Below are positions 1 to 7,608 of a DNA stretch of 12,311 bases, piece by piece. The notes under the pieces were generated by a model. The model ran no database searches, was not told the DNA's origin, and saw only the letters and a list, made by a program, of their open reading frames with translations. The DNA lies in NCBI GenBank assembly GCA_007118795.1, contig SKQX01000104.1, positions 1 through 12,311 of the forward strand. Reading direction: 5' to 3'. The stretch is from Thermoflexales bacterium. GTDB taxonomy: Bacteria > Chloroflexota > Anaerolineae > B4-G1. The position numbers were made by a program, and so were the translations under genes. How positions within the stretch are numbered: position 1 is the first letter of the stretch; each line of letters opens with the position of its first letter.

Positions 1-495
1 ACCACGTTGGAGCGGTATCAACAGCGGATTCGCGCAAAGACCGCCCGCCTCATCGCCCTCTCGGCCGTGACTGGGGCGGTCCTGGTAGGTGGGCACGACG
101 AGTGGGAGGTCGCTCTGCACACCTACGGAGAAGGCGTGGGAATGGCTTTCCAGATCGTCGATGACGTTCTCGACTTCATAGCGGACGAAGAGACGCTGGG
201 CAAACCGGTGGGCAGTGACTTGCGGCAAGGATTGGCTACCCTACCGGTTCTGCTCTTTCTCGAATCGGGACAGGATCAAGGCACAGTGCGTGGGGTACTT
301 GAAGGAGACCGATCAGAAGAGACAATGGAGCGAGCCGTGCAGGCTGTTGCTGAGTCGGAGGCGGTGGGCGAGGCACTGGCAGTGGCACATCACCATGCTG
401 AGGAGGCCAGAGCGGCCCTCAACAGCTTGCCTGACACACGCTACCGCGCCGCTCTCCTCGATCTTGCTGACTTCGCCGTAGGCCGTAGCTCCTAA
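1..495 (+). CDS. Polyprenyl diphosphate synthase, C-terminal part (5' end outside window)
   Basis: The frame is open from base 1, so the gene starts upstream and only the last ~164 residues are present. It carries the second half of a trans-isoprenyl diphosphate synthase. A KTA segment lies near the start. The second aspartate-rich motif (FQIVDDVLD, Asp codons at 160-174) binds the Mg-diphosphate of isopentenyl/allylic substrates. It is followed by GKPVGSDLRQG and TLP. In most relatives a Lys sits in the G-K-x-TLP stretch; here it is Leu-Ala. The family condenses isopentenyl diphosphate onto an allylic diphosphate in the cytosol to make quinone side chains or lipid carriers. Chain length cannot be judged because the first DDxxD region is missing. 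The next gene starts 24 bases downstream on the same strand, so an operon with the glycosyltransferases is likely. The family call is firm; the exact product is open. Confidence 0.9.
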   Translation, partial: TTLERYQQRIRAKTARLIALSAVTGAVLVGGHDEWEVALHTYGEGVGMAFQIVDDVLDFIADEETLGKPVGSDLRQGLATLPVLLFLESGQDQGTVRGVLEGDRSEETMERAVQAVAESEAVGEALAVAHHHAEEARAALNSLPDTRYRAALLDLADFAVGRSS

Positions 496-519
496 GCTCG
501 TCCTCTCTGATCCCTAGCG

Positions 520-1494
520 ATGGTTGATCTCTCCATTGTGATCGTCAGCTGGAACGTGAGCACTCTGTTGCGACGTTGCCTCCAGTCGATCGGAGGCCCC
601 GGAGCGTCGAGGGGGCGCGATGGATCGGATGCTCTCGGGCGGGGCGCAGACGCGGCGGATTTGACGATCGAGATCATCGTCGTGGATAACGGGTCGCTGG
701 ACGGGAGTGTCGAACTGGTGCGGGAGCAGTTCGGAGACGTCCGTCTCATTGCGAACGAGGACAATCGGGGGTTTTCGGCGGCCAACAACCAGGGCATCCG
801 CGTCGCCCACGGTCGCTATGTGCTGGTGCTAAACCCAGACACCGAAGTCACAGGCGACGCTCTGGCGAAGCTGGTAGCTTTCGCGGATGGGCACCCGGAC
901 GTCGCGATGGCAGTGCCGCAGCTGCTGAACGCAGACGGTACCATCCAGTCGTCCCGCCGGCGGTTTCCCACGTTGTTGACCGCCCTATTTGAGTCGACCT
1001 GGCTTGAGCCCTGGGCACCTGGACGGCTGTTGAAGCACTACTACGTGTTAGACCAGCCTAACGATGCGATCCAGGAGGTCGACTGGGTCACTGGCGCCGC
1101 GATGTTGGTCCGTCGGGAGGCTATCGATGAGGTGGGCCTTCTGGATGAGGGCTTCTTCATGTATTCCGAAGAGTTGGACTGGTGCAGACGAATATACGAG
1201 GCGGGTTGGCGCATCGTCTACGTACCCACTGCACAGGTTGTTCACTATGGCGGCAAGAGCAGCGAACAGACGGGCGCAGCGCGACACATCCACTTTCAGA
1301 CCAGTAAGGTTCGCTACTTCAGAAAGCATCACAGCCGGATGACGGCCGAGGTGCTTCGTTGGTTCCTCCTGGCAAACTACGCCTGGCAGATCGGCCTAGA
1401 GGGAACGAAGTGGCTAATGGGGCACAAGCGCCCACTCCGCGCCAGACGGATCGCGGACTACCACCAGGTGCTAGCCTCGGGGCTTCGTAGTTAG
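520..1494 (+). CDS. GT2-family glycosyltransferase, rhamnosyltransferase-like
   Basis: A 324-residue GT-A fold enzyme that would transfer a sugar from a nucleotide-sugar donor at the cytoplasmic face of the membrane. Visible motifs in order are the N-terminal strand LSIVIVSWN (4-12), VVDNGS (54-59), the DNRGFSAANNQG nucleotide-binding stretch (81-92), the metal-binding DxD equivalent NPDTEV (105-110), GAAMLVRR (192-199), the acceptor/base region YSEELDW (215-221) and VVHYGG (240-245). This pattern is typical of WbbL/rhamnosyltransferase-like GT2 enzymes, but donor sugar cannot be read from sequence. Residues ~26-49 form an unusual Gly/Ala/Asp/Arg-rich insertion between the first helix and second strand. 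No strong Shine-Dalgarno precedes the ATG, but it begins exactly at the conserved N-terminus. It lies 24 bases after the polyprenyl synthase and 13 bases before the next glycosyltransferase. Confidence 0.92.
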   Translation: MVDLSIVIVSWNVSTLLRRCLQSIGGPGASRGRDGSDALGRGADAADLTIEIIVVDNGSLDGSVELVREQFGDVRLIANEDNRGFSAANNQGIRVAHGRYVLVLNPDTEVTGDALAKLVAFADGHPDVAMAVPQLLNADGTIQSSRRRFPTLLTALFESTWLEPWAPGRLLKHYYVLDQPNDAIQEVDWVTGAAMLVRREAIDEVGLLDEGFFMYSEELDWCRRIYEAGWRIVYVPTAQVVHYGGKSSEQTGAARHIHFQTSKVRYFRKHHSRMTAEVLRWFLLANYAWQIGLEGTKWLMGHKRPLRARRIADYHQVLASGLRS

Positions 1495-1496
1495 CT

Positions 1497-1500
1497 GAGG
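1497..1500 (+). promoter_or_regulatory. Ribosome binding site deciding the GT4 start
   Basis: The only Shine-Dalgarno-like string before the GT4 gene is GAGG here. It sits 7 bases before the ATG at 1508 but only 1 base before the ATG at 1502. Normal spacing favours 1508, which also gives the family-typical N-terminus MRIGLITGEYPP. Confidence 0.5.
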
Positions 1501-1507
1501 CATGCTG

Positions 1508-2698
1508 ATGCGTATCGGACTGATCACTGGTGAATACCCCCCCGATCAGGGCGGTGTGGGTGACTTCACCGCTCACCTGGCCAGCGCTTTGGCAGCGCAG
1601 CAGAACGAGGTCCACGTCATCACGACACAACCCGAGGGGTCAGCTATGGCCGGGACACAGTGCGAACCTGCTCCTCAGGAGACACCAGTGGTGGCAGTAC
1701 ACCGCAGGCTCTCCAATTGGGGCTGGCGCTGCTGGCGACGGATCGCGGCTCTGGCAGGCGAGCTTGAACTGGACCTCCTCAACGTCCAATATCAAGCGGC
1801 TGCCTACGACCTGCAAGCCGGAGTAAACGTGATCCCCCGGCCCCATGCCCGCCCCCCATTAGTCGTGACGTTTCACGACCTCAAGGTGCCCTACCTTTTC
1901 CCCAAGGCGGGGCCCGCGCGCTGGTGGATGGTGCGCTGGCTGGCGAGGCACGCCGACGCCGTCATCGTTACCAACGAAGAGGATCGTCTGCGCCTGAACG
2001 AGGAGATGGATCTTGGCGAGCTGCACACGGTACCGATTGGCAGCAATATCGTCCCCAGACGACTCCGCCTCCACGATGCCGAGGCCCAGCGAGCGGGTTG
2101 GGGGGTCGGGCCGGAGGATTTGCTACTGGGTTTCTTTGGTTTTCTGAACGAGAGTAAGGGATTCGAGGATTTGATCCGCGCGGTTGCTATGCTGGTGGAG
2201 CAAGGCCTGTCCGTCCACCTGCTGAAGATCGGTGGGCGACTGGGTACGGCTGATCCCACGAACCGGGCATACGCGGCGAGAGTAGAAGAACTGGTGGCCG
2301 CCCTTGGTGTGAACGACCAAGTCCATTGGACCGGTTATTCCGATCCGGAGGAGGTCTCTGCCGCCCTGCTCGCCACGGACATTTGCGTGCTGCCCTTCCG
2401 AGATGGCGTCTCCTTCCGGCGTGGATCCCTCCTAGCCTGCCTGGCTCACGGACGGGCCGTGGTCACCACTCGCCCAAGGGTGCGACTTCGCGAAGCACGA
2501 GACGGCGAGACCATGATGCTGGTCGACCCACGAGATCCTTCAGGTCTGGCGAAGGCTGTGCGCCGTCTGAGCCTCGATCCGGAACTGCGAGCCCGACTGG
2601 AGAGCGGAGCAATAGCTCTGGCAGAGGAGTTCTCATGGGAGCGGATCGCGGACCGGACGATGGTCGTCTTCGAAGGTGCGGCCGGGAGCGAGACATGA
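1508..2698 (+). CDS. GT4-family glycosyltransferase
   Basis: A 396-residue GT-B fold retaining glycosyltransferase, cytoplasmic or membrane-associated. The N-terminal Rossmann domain begins MRIGLITGEYPPDQGGVGDF, with the glycine-rich GGVG loop of the family (residues 15-18), followed by VVTFHD (119-124). The C-terminal donor domain shows GFFGFLNESKGFEDLI (208-223, K217 as the usual phosphate contact), VHWTGY (272-277) and LLATDICVLPF (287-297). The usual E-x7-E donor-binding motif is not intact: the segment reads DGVSFRRGSLLACLAHG (299-315), seen in a subset of GT4 enzymes. An ATG at 1502 would add two residues; 1508 is preferred on ribosome-site spacing. The stop codon overlaps the next start as ATGA, so translation is probably coupled. 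The donor and acceptor are unknown. Confidence 0.9.
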   Translation: MRIGLITGEYPPDQGGVGDFTAHLASALAAQQNEVHVITTQPEGSAMAGTQCEPAPQETPVVAVHRRLSNWGWRCWRRIAALAGELELDLLNVQYQAAAYDLQAGVNVIPRPHARPPLVVTFHDLKVPYLFPKAGPARWWMVRWLARHADAVIVTNEEDRLRLNEEMDLGELHTVPIGSNIVPRRLRLHDAEAQRAGWGVGPEDLLLGFFGFLNESKGFEDLIRAVAMLVEQGLSVHLLKIGGRLGTADPTNRAYAARVEELVAALGVNDQVHWTGYSDPEEVSAALLATDICVLPFRDGVSFRRGSLLACLAHGRAVVTTRPRVRLREARDGETMMLVDPRDPSGLAKAVRRLSLDPELRARLESGAIALAEEFSWERIADRTMVVFEGAAGSET

Positions 2699-5016
2699 CG
2701 AAGGGCACAGAGAAATGGCTGTTGATCGCGATTCTCGTCGTGTTCGTCGTCTTGAGCACCGGGTACAGCCTAGCTGTTCCACCCTTCGAAGCCTCGGACG
2801 AGCTCTGGCACTATCCCATGGTCAAGGTCATCGCCGACACCTGGTCACTGCCGGTACAAGATCCCGCGGATATGGGCCCGTGGCGACAGGAGGGAAGCCA
2901 GCCACCGCTGTATTACTTCCTGGGTGCGCTGACCACATCCTGGATCGATACCTCGGATATGGATCAGGTCCGTCACATCAATCCCCACGCTGACACTGGA
3001 ATCGCCACGCCCGATGGCAACGTCAATCTCGTCGTCCATCGGCCAGGACAGCGGACGTTTCCGTGGACAGGGACGGTCCTGGCCGTCCAGATGGTCCGCT
3101 TTATGTCGATTCTGATGGCGACGGCAGGCGTCTACTTGACTTACCTGGTCATCCGGGAGGTGGTGCCGGAGAAGCCCACCATCACGCTCGGCGCGACGGC
3201 CATGCACGCCTTCACACCGATGGTGGTGTTCATCGCTGGCTCAGTGAACAACGACAATTTGGTCATCCCGCTGAGCAGCCTAGCCCTGCTGATGCTGCTT
3301 CGGCTGCTGCGGCGCCAGGATCTCTCACTACGTCAGGCCGTCCCTCGGTATCTGCTGCTGGGGGGAGTCCTGGGCCTCGCCGCCCTGACAAAGGCCAGCT
3401 CGCTAGGTCTGACGGTACTGACGGCCCTGGTGGTCAGCGTGCGAGCTGTCAGGCGAGCGCGTGAGCCGGGGAACTCCGCCTCTGCCGGGTGGAGAGAGTT
3501 CTTTGTGGGCGCCGTAACGACTGTGCTTCCACTGGTGGCGATCGCCGGCTGGTGGTATGTGCGGAATCTGAGACTCTATGGCGACCTGACAGGCCTGAAC
3601 GCGTTCATCGAGATCCTCGGGCAGCGCAGTGTTCCAGCAGGGTTGGCCCAGCTCTGGCGGGAGCGATACAGCTTCCTGGCTGGGTACTGGGGCAACTTCG
3701 GGGGGCTGAACGTCCCGATGTCTCCCTGGGTGTACCGAGTGCTGAACGCCATTCTGGTGATCGCCGTCCTCGGCCTGATGATTGCCCTGCTGCGTTCGCT
3801 CTCAGAACGGGTATCCAACCTCTTGACTGACCGACGGCCCGGAAGGCCGAATTCGGCGTCGGGCAGCCGGGTTGCTCCCGTCCTGCTATGCATTCTTTGG
3901 GCCCTGGGAGTGTTTATCCCTTGGATCCAATGGGCCCGAGTCACGTGGTCCTCTCAAGGCCGACTGGTGTTCGCAGCCCTGCCCGTTTGGTCGATGCTCT
4001 TGGCCGTGGGTCTGGGGACCTGGGGAGGGCGTTGGAGGGAGTGGCCGATAGGGGCTTTTGCCCTTCTGCTGCTTGGCCTCTCAGCGGCTGCCCCTTTGGT
4101 CTGGATCCGACCGGCCTACGCCGTACCCGAGCCGCTGACGGAAGCGGAGGTAGAAGCCATTCCGTCCCGACTCCAAGTCGATTTCGGGGGCACGATGCGG
4201 CTTCTGGGGTACGATCTGGAAACAAGGCACACTGAGCCCGGCGACGAGGTCTCGGTGACTCTACACTGGGAGGCGCTGGGATCGGCCGAGCGAGATTACA
4301 CTGTCTTTGTCCATCTCCTGGGGGAACACGAGTTGGTGGTGGCCCAGCGGGACACCTTGCCCGGCCTGGGCCTGCTCTCGACTACCTGGCTGGAGCCCGG
4401 TTATCGCTGGGCTGACCGTTACGTCATCGCCCTCCCCGACACGGCCTACGCCCCCGACAAAGCCCAACTGCAAGTTGGGCTTTTCGATGGTCGGACCGGC
4501 GAGCGCCTGCCAGCCCTGGCGGCCGATGGAGAGAGTCTAGGGGATCACATCCGCTTCGGAGAAGTGGCCATTCGCCCGACCGACCATGGCCCCGTTAACC
4601 CGATTTCGGTTACCTTCGGCAATGGTATGCGTATCACAGGCTACGATCTGTCTCAGCGAGCGGCGGGACCGGGCGAATCCATCACCGTGACCCTGGAATG
4701 GCAAGCCCTGCGCCCGATGGCGGAGGACTACACGGTGTCGATCCAGTTCATCGACGACGTGCAGCGGAAGGCTGCGCAACACGACGGCCCTCCACTGGGG
4801 GGAGCAGCACCGACGACCACCTGGCACCAGGATCAGATCGTGACAGACGACGTCCCTTTGAAGATCTTTCCCGACGCAACAGCGGGCACCTACGGCGTGC
4901 AGGTTGCCGTGTACTGGCACGCCGACGGGGAGATTGCCCACCTGCCGGTGACGCCTCCCGGGGGAGAGATGCAGGCGAAGCAGATCACACTGACTCAAGT
5001 CCGGGTCATCCCATAG
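2695..5016 (+). CDS. Multi-pass membrane protein, DUF2142/GT-C glycosyltransferase-like, with two C-terminal beta-rich repeats
   Basis: A 773-residue membrane protein. The start is the ATG in the ATGA overlap with the GT4 stop; the frame is open further upstream (to 2326), but that stretch is the GT4 gene read out of frame. A signal-anchor helix (8-28) is followed by a non-cytoplasmic loop with acidic ASDE (33-36) and EGSQPPLYY (66-74), then about nine more hydrophobic segments up to ~471. SVNNDN (183-188), WWYVRN (286-291) and SSQGRLVFAALP (419-430) match the DUF2142/PMT-like superfamily, which uses polyprenyl-phosphate sugars outside the membrane. The tail holds two related domains of ~140 residues (about 492-630 and 636-773), sharing GYDL, VTLxWxAL, DYTV and TTW landmarks and looking like beta-sandwiches. 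Glycosyltransferase activity is inferred from fold and neighbours; no substrate can be assigned. Confidence 0.82.
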   Translation: MTKGTEKWLLIAILVVFVVLSTGYSLAVPPFEASDELWHYPMVKVIADTWSLPVQDPADMGPWRQEGSQPPLYYFLGALTTSWIDTSDMDQVRHINPHADTGIATPDGNVNLVVHRPGQRTFPWTGTVLAVQMVRFMSILMATAGVYLTYLVIREVVPEKPTITLGATAMHAFTPMVVFIAGSVNNDNLVIPLSSLALLMLLRLLRRQDLSLRQAVPRYLLLGGVLGLAALTKASSLGLTVLTALVVSVRAVRRAREPGNSASAGWREFFVGAVTTVLPLVAIAGWWYVRNLRLYGDLTGLNAFIEILGQRSVPAGLAQLWRERYSFLAGYWGNFGGLNVPMSPWVYRVLNAILVIAVLGLMIALLRSLSERVSNLLTDRRPGRPNSASGSRVAPVLLCILWALGVFIPWIQWARVTWSSQGRLVFAALPVWSMLLAVGLGTWGGRWREWPIGAFALLLLGLSAAAPLVWIRPAYAVPEPLTEAEVEAIPSRLQVDFGGTMRLLGYDLETRHTEPGDEVSVTLHWEALGSAERDYTVFVHLLGEHELVVAQRDTLPGLGLLSTTWLEPGYRWADRYVIALPDTAYAPDKAQLQVGLFDGRTGERLPALAADGESLGDHIRFGEVAIRPTDHGPVNPISVTFGNGMRITGYDLSQRAAGPGESITVTLEWQALRPMAEDYTVSIQFIDDVQRKAAQHDGPPLGGAAPTTTWHQDQIVTDDVPLKIFPDATAGTYGVQVAVYWHADGEIAHLPVTPPGGEMQAKQITLTQVRVIP
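4168..5013 (+). repeat. Tandem duplication of a ~140-residue domain inside the membrane protein gene
   Basis: The two halves of this stretch encode diverged copies of one domain. Landmarks in copy 1 versus copy 2: MRLLGYDL / MRITGYDL, EPGDEVSVTLHWEAL / GPGESITVTLEWQAL, DYTVFVHL / DYTVSIQF, TTWLE / TTWHQ, and VGLFD / VAVYW near the end. Divergence at DNA level is large, so this is an old protein-level duplication and not a recent DNA repeat. Confidence 0.75.
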
Positions 5017-5081
5017 CGTGACCGCCCGATGGTCAGGCTACGGGGTCACCGGAACTGGCACATTCGATCAGGATCCCATTC

Positions 5082-5086
5082 AGGAG
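5082..5086 (+). promoter_or_regulatory. Ribosome binding site deciding the nadE start
   Basis: AGGAG lies 6 bases before the ATG at 5093, an ideal position. The frame is open back to a GTG at 5018, but that upstream stretch has no comparable site and encodes a sequence unlike the NadE N-terminus. Confidence 0.7.
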
Positions 5087-5092
5087 AAAGAG

Positions 5093-5827
5093 ATGGACAT
5101 TCGAGACCAGATCGCTGATTGGCTCAGAGAGTATCTAGTCGATAGCGGCGCCGACGGATTCGTCCTTGGCTTAAGCGGTGGTGTCGACTCCGCCACTGCC
5201 GCCGGGTTGGCCGCCCTGGCCGTCGGTCCGGAATCGGTATTGGCCGCCATACTTCCCTGCTACAGCGATCCGCTCGACGCTGAACTCGCCAAAGAGGTCA
5301 TCCGGACCTTCTCACTGCCCAGTGTGGCGATCAGCCTGGACGAGGCCTTCGACGCACTGATGGAAAGGCTACCTCCCACGGAGCACCGACTGGCCGTGGC
5401 GAACGTCAAACCCCGGCTGCGGATGACGGCCCTATACTACTTGGCACAGACCCACAACTATCTGGTGCTAGGGGCAGGCAATAAGAGTGAGCTGCTGGTG
5501 GGATACGCGACTAAGCACGGCGACACGGGGGTGGATCTGTTGCCCCTGGGCGATCTGTACAAGACAGAGGTCTGGGAGCTAGCCCGTGAGCTCGGCGTGC
5601 CCCGAGAGGTGGTTGAGAGGCCCCCCTCCGCGGGCCTATGGCCCGGCCAGACGGACGAAGATGAGTTGGGAATCACGTATGAGGAGCTGGACGGGGTCCT
5701 GGAGGCGATCGTGTCGGGCGAGACGGAGGACGTTGAGCCTGATACGCTGAAGAAGGTGAAAGGGATGATCACCAGCTCAGCGCACAAGCGGACCCTGCCC
5801 CCCGTGTATCGGCGCCCGGAAGCTTAG
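5093..5827 (+). CDS. nadE: NAD+ synthetase, ammonia-dependent type
   Basis: A 244-residue cytosolic enzyme for the last step of NAD+ synthesis: ATP-dependent adenylation, then amidation, of nicotinic acid adenine dinucleotide. The PP-loop ATP signature LSGGVDSA is at 27-34. NVKPRLRM (104-111), GAGNKSE (128-134; most relatives have GTGNKSE), the long YATKHGDTGVDLLPLGDLYKTE block (138-159) and PPSAGLWPGQTDEDELG (177-193) are all family hallmarks. There is no glutaminase domain and the length fits the short, ammonia-dependent form, although a separate amidase elsewhere could feed it. ATG 5093 is chosen over GTG 5018 because of the AGGAG at 5082-5086. It lies 76 bases after the membrane protein and 8 bases before the next gene, so it is probably co-transcribed; no functional tie to the glycan genes is evident. 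Confidence 0.95.
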   Translation: MDIRDQIADWLREYLVDSGADGFVLGLSGGVDSATAAGLAALAVGPESVLAAILPCYSDPLDAELAKEVIRTFSLPSVAISLDEAFDALMERLPPTEHRLAVANVKPRLRMTALYYLAQTHNYLVLGAGNKSELLVGYATKHGDTGVDLLPLGDLYKTEVWELARELGVPREVVERPPSAGLWPGQTDEDELGITYEELDGVLEAIVSGETEDVEPDTLKKVKGMITSSAHKRTLPPVYRRPEA

Positions 5828-5835
5828 CTACGCTT

Positions 5836-7608
5836 ATGCCCACGTGGTTCACCCGTAGGATCGTCGACCTCTTCGGAAAGCTTGCTGACCTCTACTACAG
5901 CCGGAAGTATGGAGCCATGGCCCGCCAACTGGGTCGGCCGGCTGTGTCGCCCGACGATCGACCAGGTTTTGTCCTCATCCAGATAGATGGGCTGTCGCAC
6001 GACCACTTGGTGCAAGCGGTGGCTGCGGGACACATGCCCTACTTGGAGAGTTTGTTGGCACAGGGCGATCTAGAGCTGGGGCCCTGGCGCTGCGGCTTAC
6101 CCAGCTCCACCCCAGCGGTCCAGGCCGGCATGATGTTCGGGAACCGGTTCGATATCCCGGGCTACCGGTGGTATGAGAAGGATCGAGAGACTGTGATAAG
6201 TCCGCGTCGTCTCGATCAGGTGCGCATGATGTACGACAGAGTTAGCCACGGTCGGCGCGGGATCCTTAACGGTGGCTCGTGTTATGTTAGTATGTTCCAC
6301 GGCGAGGCCGATCTAGCGCTTTTCACCCTGAGCACCATCCGCAGCCAGCGCTTTTTCGGGAGCATGCGAGGGATGGCGCTGCTGGTGCTCTTTCTTCTCA
6401 GCCCGCTGCGTCTGTTGCGAGTCCTATGGTTGGCAAGCGTCAGGTATCTCAGGAGCCTAGCCCTGCGTCTCATCGCGCTGGTAGAGCCCTTGCGCAAGGT
6501 TGAACGAGAACCGCGAGTGTTGAATCCCATTGACGTGTTCTCTCCTCTGGTGTACGCGGTCGGAGAGGCACTGTTTACCGAGGTACAGACCTTCGGGGTT
6601 ATGCTGGACATCTATCGCTGCGTCCCCGCGATATACACTAACTACACCAGTTACGACGAGGTGGCCCATAAGCTGGGCCCGGATAGCGCGGCCGCCCTCC
6701 GGGTCCTTCGGGGGGTCGACAAGCGAATCCACCAGATCGATCGAATGCGCGCCAACTACCGCAAGCGCGACTACCATCTCTATCTTGTATCGGACCACGG
6801 GAACAGCGCAGCGGTCCCATTCAGCTGGGAGAATAGTGCTACTCTGGGCGAGCACCTGATCACCCTGCTTGGGAAGGAGGTATCCCTCGACGAGCGGCTG
6901 GAATCTCACACTGCTATGAATAGGACCGCCCACTACCTGCGGGAGGAATTGCACGCCTTAGAGGAGACTGGTTCGCCGCGCCTGCGACTCCTCACAGCCC
7001 CCGCTCGCCGCTTTGTGAAGCAGCGCCTGAAAGGCGACGAAGACATCGACTATGACCTGGAGCGACAGAGAGATGTCGTCGTCTCTGCCTCGGGCTCATT
7101 GGCCCACATCTACTTCAACGTCAGCGCTCGGGCTCTTGACATCATAGAAGTCGTGCTGCTGTACCCGGGACTGGTGGAGCGACTTTGGTCGAGCCCCGGT
7201 ATTGGCGCGGTCGTAGGGCGCGCAGGAGAGAGCACCGTCGTCCTAGGACCGGAGGGGGGCACTCTGCACATGGGGGAGGAGCCCGAGGTAGTGGGAAGAC
7301 CGAATCCCCTGACCCCATTCGGAGACGAGGCATATGCCGCTAGGCAGCTGCATCGTCTGGCTCACTTCCCGCACTCGGGGGACCTGATCCTCCTGGGGGC
7401 GATTCGAGAGGACGGGAAGGTGGTGACCTTCGAGCAGCAGGTGGCCACCCATGGGGGGTTGGGCGGGCCGCAGGGGCACCCATTCATCGCCTGGCCCACA
7501 GAATGCCAACTAACCCCGGAGGTCTTGGACGACGCTGAAGATCTCTACACACACTTCATCCGTCACTATCATCCCCAAGGCTATGAGAAGAGCCCCGCCG
7601 CAGAGTAG
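5836..7608 (+). CDS. Alkaline-phosphatase-superfamily phosphodiesterase/phosphotransferase with hydrophobic insertion
   Basis: A 590-residue protein of the type I phosphodiesterase/nucleotide pyrophosphatase branch of the alkaline phosphatase superfamily. A full two-metal active site can be placed: D51 (IQIDG), nucleophile T92 (LPSSTPAVQAG), D274 and H278 (YDEVAHKLGP), D320 and H321 (VSDHGN), and H539 (THGGLGG). Catalysis on a phosphoester is therefore likely; the substrate is unknown. Between the nucleophile and the second metal pair, residues ~175-220 form a long Leu/Arg-rich hydrophobic stretch with one or two possible membrane-associated helices. There is no N-terminal signal peptide, so topology is unclear. 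The gene follows nadE by 8 bases with no clear Shine-Dalgarno, suggesting translational coupling. Its position at the end of a glycan cluster hints at polymer or lipid-phosphate processing, an inference only. Confidence 0.85.
   Translation: MPTWFTRRIVDLFGKLADLYYSRKYGAMARQLGRPAVSPDDRPGFVLIQIDGLSHDHLVQAVAAGHMPYLESLLAQGDLELGPWRCGLPSSTPAVQAGMMFGNRFDIPGYRWYEKDRETVISPRRLDQVRMMYDRVSHGRRGILNGGSCYVSMFHGEADLALFTLSTIRSQRFFGSMRGMALLVLFLLSPLRLLRVLWLASVRYLRSLALRLIALVEPLRKVEREPRVLNPIDVFSPLVYAVGEALFTEVQTFGVMLDIYRCVPAIYTNYTSYDEVAHKLGPDSAAALRVLRGVDKRIHQIDRMRANYRKRDYHLYLVSDHGNSAAVPFSWENSATLGEHLITLLGKEVSLDERLESHTAMNRTAHYLREELHALEETGSPRLRLLTAPARRFVKQRLKGDEDIDYDLERQRDVVVSASGSLAHIYFNVSARALDIIEVVLLYPGLVERLWSSPGIGAVVGRAGESTVVLGPEGGTLHMGEEPEVVGRPNPLTPFGDEAYAARQLHRLAHFPHSGDLILLGAIREDGKVVTFEQQVATHGGLGGPQGHPFIAWPTECQLTPEVLDDAEDLYTHFIRHYHPQGYEKSPAAE

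Noticed and set aside
2326..2694. Upstream extension of the membrane protein frame, adding 123 residues.
   Set aside because: It is the GT4 gene read out of frame, gives an Arg/Ser/Gly-rich translation, and the ATG at 2695 directly precedes a good signal-anchor helix.
5018..5092. GTG start at 5018 for nadE.
   Set aside because: No ribosome site there, the added residues do not fit the family, and ATG 5093 has AGGAG at ideal spacing.
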